A DNA stretch of 23,446 bases from Erysipelotrichaceae bacterium UBA1783. GTDB taxonomy: Bacteria > Bacillota_I > Bacilli_A > Erysipelotrichales > Erysipelotrichaceae. The DNA is taken from positions 3,617-27,062 of the forward strand of contig DCGH01000074.1 in assembly GCA_002315205.1 (NCBI GenBank), read 5' to 3'. Positions 8,175-14,867 of this stretch are shown here, piece after piece. The notes below the pieces were generated by a model. It searched no databases. It saw only the letters and a list, made by a program, of their open reading frames with translations, and was not told the DNA's origin. The number at the start of each line of letters is the position of its first letter. Within the stretch, counting starts at the first letter, position 1. The translations under genes and the position numbers were made by a program.

Positions 8175-8480
8175 ATGAAGGTAAAATTTCCTGTTCTAAT
8201 AAATAACGGAGCAAACTTTTCTGCTATGGTTGAACTGCAGACAGAAGAAGCAAATAAGATTATTATGGAATCTATAAAAGGAATTCCATTTGGTGAAAAC
8301 GGAGCTTTAGCTAGTCTTTATAGCAAAGTAAAAGATGAGGCATATAATCAGTTAGCTGATAGTATTAAATCAGATCAGGCGTTCTTAAATTACTTTTTAG
8401 GAGGTAAATATAACTTTGCCAGAGCTAAGGAATTGATTCAGGAAAAATTTGAGATAGAGATTAAATATCCTGAATTCTAA
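8175..8480 (+). CDS. Hypothetical protein, 101 aa
   Basis: I do not recognise this family. The product is a small soluble protein without membrane segment or cysteine. An N-terminal strand-like stretch (MKVKFPVLINNGANFSAMVE) is followed by helical, charged segments and a C-terminal EIEIKYPEF. I chose ATG 8175 because AAGGTGG stands just upstream. The frame also contains an ATG at 8151, but that overlaps the predicted -10 box, so it cannot be the start of a transcript made from this promoter. It is followed by a 50-codon gene 58 bp downstream on the same strand. Confidence 0.7.
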   Translation: MKVKFPVLINNGANFSAMVELQTEEANKIIMESIKGIPFGENGALASLYSKVKDEAYNQLADSIKSDQAFLNYFLGGKYNFARAKELIQEKFEIEIKYPEF

Positions 8481-8496
8481 CTGTTAATTTGTGAAA

Positions 8497-8516
8497 AAAT
8501 GAAAAAATTTTCATTT
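8497..8516 (+). repeat. Inverted repeat between the 101-aa and 50-aa genes
   Basis: AAATGAAAA-AA-TTTTCATTT is a near-perfect AT-rich palindrome 16 bp after the stop at 8480. It has no T-tract after it, so it is not a standard terminator. It might stabilise an mRNA end or bind a regulator. Confidence 0.35.
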
Positions 8517-8538
8517 GTAGAGTAGAGGAGTATCTATT

Positions 8539-8691
8539 ATGAAGAAATTAGTTCTAGCCGGTTTAATTACATATCCATTATTAATTATTTTTTTAGTAAT
8601 TAAGCAGGCTGATTTTATGTATACAATGTTAGCGATTTTTAGTTTTATAATGTATCTGATTACATTATTTAATAATAAAAACAATTTGTGA
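8539..8691 (+). CDS. Small predicted membrane protein, 50 aa
   Basis: This short open frame codes for 50 residues starting MKKLVLAGLITYPLLII and ending NNKNNL. It has two hydrophobic stretches (about residues 4-21 and 26-43) separated by a short polar turn (IKQAD), so a two-helix hairpin in the membrane is likely. A strong AGAGGAG ribosome-binding site (8524-8530) sits 8 nt before the ATG, which is the main reason to accept it as a gene. It may be co-transcribed with the upstream 101-aa gene. I know no function for it; small stress-type or regulatory membrane peptides look like this. Confidence 0.6.
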   Translation: MKKLVLAGLITYPLLIIFLVIKQADFMYTMLAIFSFIMYLITLFNNKNNL

Positions 8692-8702
8692 TTTTTTCAC
8701 AA
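8686..8702. promoter_or_regulatory. Inverted repeat TTGTGA-N5-TCACAA
   Basis: A perfect 6-bp inverted repeat overlaps the stop codon of the 50-aa gene. The half-sites resemble the redox-sensor Rex box, but the spacer is 5 instead of 6 bp. No following T-tract makes a terminator unlikely. Confidence 0.3.
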
Positions 8703-9226
8703 GTTACAAATTTGTTTATTTGATTTAAATTAAAAAATGAATAAAAATATTGTTATATGTAATATTCTATTTAATCTAAATATTAATAATACTTAATCAA
8801 CATGAATTTAATGTTAAATTAGCTAAAACTAAAAATGTTCTATTTTTAATTTATTGATCGATTATCCAATCAAAAAAAGATAAATGAAAATCTGGTTAAA
8901 ATTTTTAGCTGTAGAATTAATTTATTTTTTTAAAAGTGTATAAATACCTATTAAATTAAAAATAAATGGCTTTAAATTATTTTATAAGCTGGAAAAATAA
9001 AGCGATGGTTGAATAGTAATTAACAATTGCGTTTACATGAATAAAGTCTTTATAGAATTCTTTTAGTGAGTAATTATACAGATTAAAATGGATAAATTGA
9101 TTAGAATTGGCTATTTATAGCCTGTTTTTTATAAAAAAGCGCTCCTAATAATAACATAATATAGATTATGCGAAGTGTTTGCAATTACTTATCTTATATA
9201 GATATAATGATAAAAATGGCAAATAT
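8692..9226. other. AT-rich intergenic region with no convincing protein gene
   Basis: About 535 bp with visibly lower G+C than the flanking genes and stop codons in every frame. The longest tempting frames are 19 and 16 codons (ATG at 8884 and a second near 8967), both without ribosome-binding sites. It contains a clear terminator at 9109-9130, a palindrome ACAAATTTGT (8706-8715) and an inverted repeat CATAAT-N4-ATTATG (9155-9170). A promoter-like TTGCAA-18 bp-TATAAT (9179-9208, plus strand) faces the convergent 9306-9713 gene. A short regulatory RNA or a decayed gene are the main possibilities. Confidence 0.5.
9109..9130 (+). terminator. Orphan rho-independent terminator
   Basis: GGCTA-TTTA-TAGCC is followed by TGTTTTTT. 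The nearest plus-strand gene ends at 8691, more than 400 bp upstream, so it may end an unrecognised RNA or a long 3' UTR. Confidence 0.6.
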
Positions 9227-9250
9227 AAAGACCTTCTCTAGAAGGCCTTT
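9227..9250 (-). terminator. Terminator of the 9306-9713 gene
   Basis: Read on the minus strand, AAAGGCCTTC-TAGA-GAAGGTCTTT forms a 10-bp stem with one G-U pair, followed by ATATTT. On the plus strand the same position is an A-C mismatch, which points to minus-strand use. The T-tract is weak. Confidence 0.55.
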
Positions 9251-9305
9251 ATTAATTAAATAACAGATTAATTCTTTCTTATTTAGGTTTATATAACTTA
9301 ATTAT

Positions 9306-9713
9306 TTATCTTGTAATAACAAATGTTGTTTTAATGCCAAGGTTTTCTAAATCTGGGAAAATATCATTTGTTACTTTATCAGGATCAATACATGGAGTCT
9401 CATATAATTTCTCTTCACTTCCATCCTTAAATACAAGAATAATTATTGAAGATTCATCACTTGGATCAGAACCAATGATTCTAAATGTTGCCTTAACAAT
9501 ATCTTCAATATAGAAAATTGTAATTTTTTCTTTTCTGAAAATACATTTTTTACCAATTCTGATAGTGTCATTTTTGTATGATTTTGCGATTGAGAAATCC
9601 TCTACGACCTGATCAAAATCATCTAGCTTCTTATATGATTCAATTACTTTTGGATTTCTTTTCTTTTTAAATAATCCTGTTAAAGGTACTAGATACTCAA
9701 ACATTTCTTCCAT
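9306..9713 (-). CDS. Hypothetical protein with PH-like beta-rich core, 135 aa
   Basis: I do not recognise a named family. The protein is soluble, without signal peptide. After a short helical N-terminus it contains a series of alternating strands (about residues 48-110: DTIRIGKKCIFRK, ITIFYIEDIVKATFRII, SSIIILVFKDGSEEKLYE). This resembles small bacterial PH-like domains, in which a 'display' strand is followed by an 'IxDI' turn; that resemblance is my inference from pattern alone. ATG 9713 has an AAGGAGA ribosome-binding site at 7 nt. It forms a single-gene unit between its own terminator and that of the neighbouring lipoprotein gene. Confidence 0.7.
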   Translation of the reverse strand: MEEMFEYLVPLTGLFKKKRNPKVIESYKKLDDFDQVVEDFSIAKSYKNDTIRIGKKCIFRKEKITIFYIEDIVKATFRIIGSDPSDESSIIILVFKDGSEEKLYETPCIDPDKVTNDIFPDLENLGIKTTFVITR

Positions 9714-9752
9714 AGTGTTCTCCTTTGTCTCTTTATAAATTTATTAATAAAC

Positions 9753-9758
9753 ATTATA
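9753..9758 (-). promoter_or_regulatory. Probable -10 box for the 9306-9713 gene
   Basis: TATAAT on the minus strand about 40 bp upstream of the ATG at 9713. No good -35 is visible. Confidence 0.4.
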
Positions 9759-9778
9759 TATTTTTATGCATATAAAGA

Positions 9779-9803
9779 AAAGTCCAGTTTTTTACCGGAC
9801 TTT
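9779..9803 (-). terminator. Terminator of the InlB-repeat lipoprotein gene
   Basis: On the minus strand AAGTCCGG-TAAAAAA-CTGGACTT forms an 8-bp stem with one G-U pair, followed by TTCTTT. It lies just after the stop at 9809. Confidence 0.8.
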
Positions 9804-9808
9804 ATATT

Positions 9809-10930
9809 TTACATATATTTACTCTGATAATGAACTGTGATACTCTTGCTGATTCCTTTATAAGTGAATGTAACAATGAAGTCAAAATTATCATTTTCAT
9901 GCTTTGCAACCCATGAATCTACATCAGTGCTTGGACCACATAGAACGCTTTGAATTACGCCAGCATCTCCACCACCCTGCCATTCACAATACATTTCGAA
10001 TGCATTGTTTTCAGCATATTCCATTTCAACACCATTATATCTGTCAATTTGTGTCTTTACTAATTCACCCTTTACATAAGATGTCTGATAAAACTTAAAT
10101 GCTGTATAGAAATCACCGCTACCAATATAGATAGTATCACCATTATTCATTTCTTTGAAAACATCAGTTTCATAAATACCAGAGTCTTCTGAATACACAA
10201 TAAATCCGATCTGATTTACATAAACAACAGTTGTGGCAGTTTTTCCGTTTTCAGTTGTTGCTGTGATCGTTGCCTTACCACCTTTAATACCAGTAACATT
10301 TCCATTAGCATCAACTGTCGCAACAGATGGTGAACTACTCTTATAAGTAACACCAGTATTTGTATTAGCATTTACAGGATAAATAACTGGTCTAACATTA
10401 ACAATACTTCCAGCATCAATATCATATGAAGACATCTCAAATGCTAAGCTTTCAGGATAAATTAATGATTGTCTGTATTTTGCTTCAAGCTCAACATCAG
10501 AATCCAATAGTTTAGTAAAATCATATTTCTCTTCAGTTCCCTTAATTACCCAATAATCAAATACATAACCTTCTTTAGCTGCTGGTTCCTTCATAATAAC
10601 AGGTGTACCAACTTCTACAGAAATCTTTTCTTCTGTTCCATTTGAGCGGAATGTAACATAAACAGTATCATTCCATTTAGCAACTAAAGTCATATCTTTA
10701 GTAACAGGAGAACTAAAATCATATTCTTCACCATTTAATGTCCAACACTTGAATATAGCATTTTCCTTTGTTGGAGCAACAGGTGCATTGACTACACCAC
10801 CCTTTTCAATAACAGCACTATTTACACTACTGCCACCATTACTATCAAAAGTAACCACTGGATCCTTTGCACATGCTGATAGTGTAAAAATCATTAAAAC
10901 TACTAATAAAACTTTAATAATAATTTTTAT
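9809..10930 (-). CDS. Surface lipoprotein with two InlB-type (Flg_new) repeats and a Big_2 domain; probable ATA start
   Basis: After a lipobox (TLSAC) the mature protein has two beta-repeat units typical of Listeria/Bacteroides surface proteins: VTFDSNGGSSV...FKCWTLNGEEYDF...LVAKW and VTFRSNGTEEK...FDYWVIKGTEEKYDF...LEAKY. A bacterial Ig-like Big_2 domain follows (YPVNANTNTGVTYKSSSPSVATVDANGNVTGIKGGKATITA), then a C-terminal region of unknown fold. An adhesive or surface role is inferred. The first canonical start is ATG 10894, which leaves only seven residues before the lipid-modified Cys, too short for a signal peptide. In-frame upstream codons give a near-ideal signal peptide, KIIIKVLLVVLMIFTLSAC, beginning at an ATA (10930) 9 nt after AGAGG. 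I therefore take ATA 10930 as the start. A mutated ATG, and hence an impaired gene, is the alternative. Confidence 0.8.
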   Translation of the reverse strand: MKIIIKVLLVVLMIFTLSACAKDPVVTFDSNGGSSVNSAVIEKGGVVNAPVAPTKENAIFKCWTLNGEEYDFSSPVTKDMTLVAKWNDTVYVTFRSNGTEEKISVEVGTPVIMKEPAAKEGYVFDYWVIKGTEEKYDFTKLLDSDVELEAKYRQSLIYPESLAFEMSSYDIDAGSIVNVRPVIYPVNANTNTGVTYKSSSPSVATVDANGNVTGIKGGKATITATTENGKTATTVVYVNQIGFIVYSEDSGIYETDVFKEMNNGDTIYIGSGDFYTAFKFYQTSYVKGELVKTQIDRYNGVEMEYAENNAFEMYCEWQGGGDAGVIQSVLCGPSTDVDSWVAKHENDNFDFIVTFTYKGISKSITVHYQSKYM

Positions 10931-10957
10931 CTCAATATACCTCTACTTTTATCATAC

Positions 10958-10972
10958 ATTATTATTATTATT
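10958..10972. repeat. (ATT)5 trinucleotide repeat upstream of the lipoprotein gene
   Basis: Five tandem ATT units lie immediately upstream of a TATGAT-like -10 (minus strand, 10951-10956) of the surface lipoprotein gene. Such repeats can change copy number by slippage, but five units is short. Confidence 0.4.
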
Positions 10973-10990
10973 GAAATCACCCAAAAGAAT

Positions 10991-11019
10991 GAAAAAGAGA
11001 ATTGAACAGCAATTCTCTT
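10991..11019 (-). terminator. Terminator of the ceramidase-like operon
   Basis: A perfect 10-bp stem AAGAGAATTG / CAATTCTCTT with a 5-nt loop is followed on the minus strand by TTTC. It lies 8 bp after the stop at 11028. Confidence 0.85.
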
Positions 11020-11027
11020 CTCTTTTC

Positions 11028-12182
11028 TTATTTTGAATATTCAATTAATGTGTCAACAAGCTTTTGTTTTGTATCCTTTGATAATACATCAGTAAAGGTC
11101 TCGTAAGTATATATTGTCTGATTTAATGGTGAAATGTATGGACTATATCCATTACTGTAACAGGTTAAAATAGCCTTTTCATGATCAACCTGTTGTAAAA
11201 AATAGGAGAACAATTCATTTGGAGCAAAAATCATATTAAAATTATTTAGCTTTATCTGTGAGATTCTCATTGATTTCTGAAGCTTTTCAGGAGCATTCAT
11301 TAATCTCTGTCTCATTATTTTACCATAACCAATTGTTTCCAATTCTCTTGCAGAAAGATTATTAGGCATTAAAGATGTATCTACATCTGTAAAATCAAAG
11401 CTGATTGGGATATCCTTACAAGTATAATGAATGTTATTTAAAGGTAATTTCACAAGTTCTTTTTTCTTCATTTCATTTATTTTGTTTACAAATATAACAC
11501 TAGCATTTTCAACATCTTCATAATGCTGTCCAGTTCTGGTAAATCTTGTAGAAACATCTCCTGCTGCCCCTTGCATAAAAGTATGGAAAACATTTGTTTG
11601 AGCATTTAGTTTTGATATTGAATTACCAACATATTCGCTTGAGAAGAAATCTGTTTCAACTGCTGAAAGAATGGTTGGATGACAATTATAATTTATAATG
11701 TCAAAAATTTCGTTATTCTGATTATAAATTCTTATTAAAGATAATAGAACTAAAGCTTTATGATTACTTATTCTAGAGGTTCCTACACCTTCAAATGATT
11801 CATATTGATAAGTGTAACTCAAATCCCCTTCAACAAATTCTAATTCATTAATGGCATTTTTGAATTGACGAATCAGCTGTTCTTTATATATATCATTTTC
11901 AGTATCTCCTGCATAATGAGTATGAGTTGTTGATAAAACAATAGAAGCTTTTTTTGTGAAATGATTCTTTAGATATTCATTCATTTCTTCTGTATAATCA
12001 AAATTTAAACTCAATAAGTCACAACTGAAATGAATAATGATTTCCTTATCATCCTCTAAAGCAAAAATTCTAGCTATCAAATCATCATGAACCTTGCTAA
12101 TAGGATTTACCTGCTGTATATGTCCGGATTGTTTTACAGGACTAACAGGATTGATGATGATTTCCTTTAATGCATATTTCAT
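11028..12182 (-). CDS. Neutral/alkaline ceramidase-like hydrolase, cytosolic and short
   Basis: This 384-aa protein has the motif series of the neutral ceramidase N-terminal catalytic domain: INPVSP (residues 10-15), STTHTHY with H87/H89, NCHPT with H168, QGAAGDVS with S211 at the position of the nucleophilic serine, PNEL with E323, and NGYSPYI with Tyr346/Tyr349. These match the zinc ligands and catalytic serine known in bacterial and animal neutral ceramidases. It is much shorter than those secreted enzymes (about 650 aa or more), lacks the C-terminal Ig-like domain and has no signal peptide, so the substrate may not be ceramide. ATG 12182 is preceded by GGGGGAT. It is the last gene of a three-gene minus-strand unit, 31 bp after the nuclease-fold gene. 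Confidence 0.8.
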   Translation of the reverse strand: MKYALKEIIINPVSPVKQSGHIQQVNPISKVHDDLIARIFALEDDKEIIIHFSCDLLSLNFDYTEEMNEYLKNHFTKKASIVLSTTHTHYAGDTENDIYKEQLIRQFKNAINELEFVEGDLSYTYQYESFEGVGTSRISNHKALVLLSLIRIYNQNNEIFDIINYNCHPTILSAVETDFFSSEYVGNSISKLNAQTNVFHTFMQGAAGDVSTRFTRTGQHYEDVENASVIFVNKINEMKKKELVKLPLNNIHYTCKDIPISFDFTDVDTSLMPNNLSARELETIGYGKIMRQRLMNAPEKLQKSMRISQIKLNNFNMIFAPNELFSYFLQQVDHEKAILTCYSNGYSPYISPLNQTIYTYETFTDVLSKDTKQKLVDTLIEYSK

Positions 12183-12213
12183 TGTTTATCCCCCAAAAAT
12201 AAATAAAAAAAGT

Positions 12214-12813
12214 TTATCTGTTCTCTCTTCTGTAATTTTCTATTTCATCTGCAATTAAAGTATAATCTCGATTAAATAATACTTCAGAAATTTGAACTTT
12301 TATTTCTTCAATCTCTATTCTATCACCAATTCGTTCTACTATTTTATCGATAACAAATTTTTTTGATTTCTCTTTATATTTGGGCATATGATTCACTTGC
12401 TGAATGTAAGCAAGCTCTGGACGCCATAATAAAGATAGTTTCTTATCCCATTTCATTTTCTTGTTAATTAATGGTTCTTTTATAATCTCAAAAAATATTT
12501 TTCCAGATTTCTCTTCAACAGAGATAATTCCCCAGAAATCAGGGATATGCTCATTTATATGAGCTAAATGTGATTTTCCAATACATACATAATTGTAATC
12601 ATAAAATTTATTATAATCTCTAATCTGCGTTTTTAATCTGGCATAAGTATCAGCATCACTTTTAATTTCAATGCCATAAAGCGCATTCTCAGTAATCATA
12701 TAGGCATCTGCTCTACTCTTTGCTATTGTTTTTTCTTCGATGATTCTTATTTTCCCAAATCTTTCTTCTAAGAAATAGAATAGTGGTTCTCTGATATCCT
12801 TATCCTTTAGCAT
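12214..12813 (-). CDS. sce7726-family protein with PD-(D/E)xK nuclease-like fold
   Basis: This 199-aa protein fits the sce7726 family. The N-terminal half holds a restriction-endonuclease-like core: E9 (IREPLF), D36 (SRADAYMI) and E49-I-K51 (YGIEIKSDADTYARLKTQIRDY), i.e. the E...D-(x)12-ExK pattern of PD-(D/E)xK nucleases, with Q63 nearby. The C-terminal half (about 95-199) is charged, with no recognised domain. DNA cleavage has not been shown for the family to my knowledge; defence, repair or structural roles are possible. Its ATG lies inside the end of the acetyltransferase gene (7-bp overlap), with AGGAAAG as ribosome-binding site, so the two are likely translationally coupled. Confidence 0.75.
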   Translation of the reverse strand: MLKDKDIREPLFYFLEERFGKIRIIEEKTIAKSRADAYMITENALYGIEIKSDADTYARLKTQIRDYNKFYDYNYVCIGKSHLAHINEHIPDFWGIISVEEKSGKIFFEIIKEPLINKKMKWDKKLSLLWRPELAYIQQVNHMPKYKEKSKKFVIDKIVERIGDRIEIEEIKVQISEVLFNRDYTLIADEIENYRRENR

Positions 12814-13334
12814 TTTTTCATTACTTTCCTGAATAAAAACATTTCATCTGGGCCTTCATTACTATCATACTCTTCACTATTAGGTTCCTTATGAAATTCA
12901 TTATAGAATTCAACAATCTGGAAGCCGCATTTATTCACATAAAAATGAATATTTCTTTTTTCGAAATAAGGGGTGCAGGTTTCCCAGATTTCTACTTCGG
13001 GGAACATTTTCTCAATGGTACACCATGTTGCATATCCTAATCCTTTACTATGAACTTCTGGATTGATGAATAATATTTCCAAATCTCCAACATTGTCACA
13101 AATACAAATAATAACACCACCAACATATTCATCATTGAATAGTATTCTATAAGCTTTACCGTTATTTATACTCTGTTCTATTGTTTCTTTAGAGATAATT
13201 TCACCATCCTCTTCCATATGGTCATCTCTAAGACCAAATTCTTCCATTGCACCATATTTAAAAGAACGTTGGTTATCTTCAATAAACTGTTCTTTATAGT
13301 TTTCTGTTAGCTCTTCTAAAATAATATTTTTCAT
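12807..13334 (-). CDS. GNAT-family N-acetyltransferase
   Basis: This 175-aa protein has a GNAT fold. The acetyl-CoA pyrophosphate loop is visible in LEILFINPEVHSKGLGYATW (S/QxxGxG/A type), followed by the helix and the typical FYVNKCGFQIVEFYNE ending. The substrate is unknown. I chose ATG 13334 because AGAGGT stands 7 nt upstream. The frame also extends to a potential start at 13367, but that lies upstream of the predicted transcript start and would add 11 unconserved residues. It is the first gene of the three-gene operon and overlaps the next gene by 7 bp. Its close coupling to a nuclease-fold protein is unusual. Confidence 0.85.
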   Translation of the reverse strand: MKNIILEELTENYKEQFIEDNQRSFKYGAMEEFGLRDDHMEEDGEIISKETIEQSINNGKAYRILFNDEYVGGVIICICDNVGDLEILFINPEVHSKGLGYATWCTIEKMFPEVEIWETCTPYFEKRNIHFYVNKCGFQIVEFYNEFHKEPNSEEYDSNEGPDEMFLFRKVMKKC

Positions 13335-13353
13335 AAAAAAACCTCTAATATGA

Positions 13354-13382
13354 ATTTTATCAAACATAATTGCTAATGTAAA
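13354..13382 (-). promoter_or_regulatory. Promoter of the GNAT / sce7726 / ceramidase-like operon
   Basis: On the minus strand TTTACA (13382-13377), a 17-bp spacer and TGA-TAAAAT (-10 at 13359-13354) form the best sigma-A-type promoter in the window. The predicted leader before the ribosome-binding site is only a few bases. Confidence 0.7.
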
Positions 13383-13464
13383 ATTAATTCATTTATGAAT
13401 CAACTTAATAAAGTCTTAATGAAAACAGATATTGAAATCATTTCTTTCTTTATTTTCTTTATTG

Positions 13465-13470
13465 TATAAT
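13465..13470 (+). promoter_or_regulatory. Probable -10 box for the nucleoside hydrolase gene
   Basis: A perfect TATAAT 24 bp before ATG 13495. The upstream stretch is T/C-rich with no clear -35. Confidence 0.5.
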
Positions 13471-13494
13471 ATTTAGGAAATCGAGGTGTTTGAT

Positions 13495-14439
13495 ATGCAT
13501 AAAATGATTTTAGATGTTGATACAGGTATTGATGATGCTTTAGCATTGATTTATGCCTGTAGTAATCCAGATATAGATTTATTAGCTGTAACTACTACCT
13601 ATGGTAATGTTACATTAGATGTTGCAACAAAAAATACATTAGATGTTTTACATTTAGTTGGATGTGATCATATACCAGTTTATCCAGGATGTAGTCATTC
13701 TTTGCATGAGGATATTTTTGAAACTAGAGAGGTTTCATTTAGAGTTCATGGAAGAAATGGTGTTGGCAATGTCGTATTAGAACCTGCAACAAGAGCTGCT
13801 GAAACAACTCGTGCTTCTAAATTTATGGTAGAAGCAGCTAGAAAATATGGTAAAGAATTAAATCTTGTATGTGTTGGACCAATGAACAACTTAGCAGAAG
13901 CGATTGCATTAGATTACAAAGCAATTAGTAATGTTGGCTCTATAACATTAATGGCTGGTGCTTTAACGGTCAGAGGCAATGCAAGCATGTATGCTGAAGC
14001 AAATATTATTGCTGATGCAGAAGCAGCAAGACAGGTGTTTGATTCAAAAATTAACTTAAGAGTTATTCCACTTGATGTAACATGGCAGACATTAATCCGT
14101 GAAAAGGATATTACCTTATGGAATAATTGTAATAGCAGTAAAATGAATTCAATTAATGCTATGGCAGCATACTACTACTCTAACGAATTCAAAGAAACAA
14201 ATGGCGGTGGTGCAATGCATGATCCTTTGGCAGTTGAAGCAAGTGTGAATCCAGACATTATTTCTAATTGGTTCCGTTGTAATTTAACTGTAGAAACAAA
14301 TGAAACAAGCTATGGAAGATTAATTGGTAACAAACAAATTTTAAATGATGATAATAAAACCGTTACGATTGCCTTAGATGTTTTTAAACAGCAATTCATT
14401 GATAAGTTTGTTAACACGATTTATCAGTTCACAAAATAG
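13495..14439 (+). CDS. Inosine-uridine-preferring nucleoside hydrolase
   Basis: This 314-aa enzyme hydrolyses the N-glycosidic bond of ribonucleosides in the cytosol, feeding base and ribose salvage. The Ca-binding motif DVDTGIDDALAL is at residues 7-18. Other family landmarks are the CVGPMNNLAEA segment and GGAMHDPLAVEA near residue 240, with the catalytic-pocket histidine and a Ca-ligand Asp. Length is typical. I chose ATG 13495 with GAGGTG at 6-nt spacing; a GTG at 13486 is part of that ribosome-binding site. It is followed 8 bp later by a small membrane protein gene in the same transcript. Substrate preference (IU, CU or purine) cannot be fixed from the sequence. Confidence 0.93.
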   Translation: MHKMILDVDTGIDDALALIYACSNPDIDLLAVTTTYGNVTLDVATKNTLDVLHLVGCDHIPVYPGCSHSLHEDIFETREVSFRVHGRNGVGNVVLEPATRAAETTRASKFMVEAARKYGKELNLVCVGPMNNLAEAIALDYKAISNVGSITLMAGALTVRGNASMYAEANIIADAEAARQVFDSKINLRVIPLDVTWQTLIREKDITLWNNCNSSKMNSINAMAAYYYSNEFKETNGGGAMHDPLAVEASVNPDIISNWFRCNLTVETNETSYGRLIGNKQILNDDNKTVTIALDVFKQQFIDKFVNTIYQFTK

Positions 14440-14447
14440 GAGTTTTA

Positions 14448-14852
14448 ATGAAAAGAGATTTATTTATTGTAATTGTTTCAGGAGTAATTACTGTATCAAC
14501 AATCCTTCTTGCATTATTTGTTGATGTCAGATTTGCAATGATTACTTTATTATCATTTGTAATTTTATTTGGCTATTCCTTAGGCTTTATTAAGGAAAAG
14601 ACAAGAGCTAAGTATGATGGTGATGAATATCAGCAAATAAGGTTCCCTGGTCGTTTTTTATACTATGGAAATACTGCATTATTAGTAATGGCGATTACTT
14701 TATTTATTATTGACATAACAATGGCAGATGCCAGCTTCAAAGGTTTAATGAGCTTAATTATTGGAGTCTTTGTTGTACCAGAAGTTGTTGGTATGTATAT
14801 TGTAATTTACTGCATTAACATTTTAAGCAAAAGAAAACAAGGATCAAGCTAA
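14448..14852 (+). CDS. Small four-helix membrane protein, unknown function
   Basis: This 134-aa protein has four predicted transmembrane helices (about residues 5-24, 28-47, 71-90 and 98-124) and a charged cytosolic loop (KEKTRAKYDGDEYQQIRFPGR). I do not recognise the family. It has an AGGAG ribosome-binding site, starts 8 bp after the nucleoside hydrolase stop and shares its terminator, so co-expression is likely. A role linked to nucleoside uptake is possible, but four helices in 134 residues do not resemble known nucleoside transporters. Confidence 0.75.
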   Translation: MKRDLFIVIVSGVITVSTILLALFVDVRFAMITLLSFVILFGYSLGFIKEKTRAKYDGDEYQQIRFPGRFLYYGNTALLVMAITLFIIDITMADASFKGLMSLIIGVFVVPEVVGMYIVIYCINILSKRKQGSS

Positions 14853-14867
14853 TCCTTGTCTTTTTTT
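14837..14867. terminator. Bidirectional terminator between convergent genes
   Basis: ACAAGGAT-N7-ATCCTTGT is a perfect 8-bp stem, followed by seven T on the plus strand and TTTCTTTT on the minus strand. It overlaps the stop of the membrane protein gene and lies next to the stop of the flavin reductase gene. Confidence 0.9.

Noticed and set aside
8884..8943. 19-codon hydrophobic frame (ATG 8884) in the gene-less region, possible small toxin peptide
   Set aside because: No ribosome-binding site or convincing promoter; such frames are expected by chance in DNA this AT-rich.
9203..9250. Plus-strand TTGCAA-18 bp-TATAAT promoter driving a 15-codon frame (ATG at 9216)
   Set aside because: No ribosome-binding site; the frame runs through the terminator hairpin of the convergent gene and is not credible as a gene.
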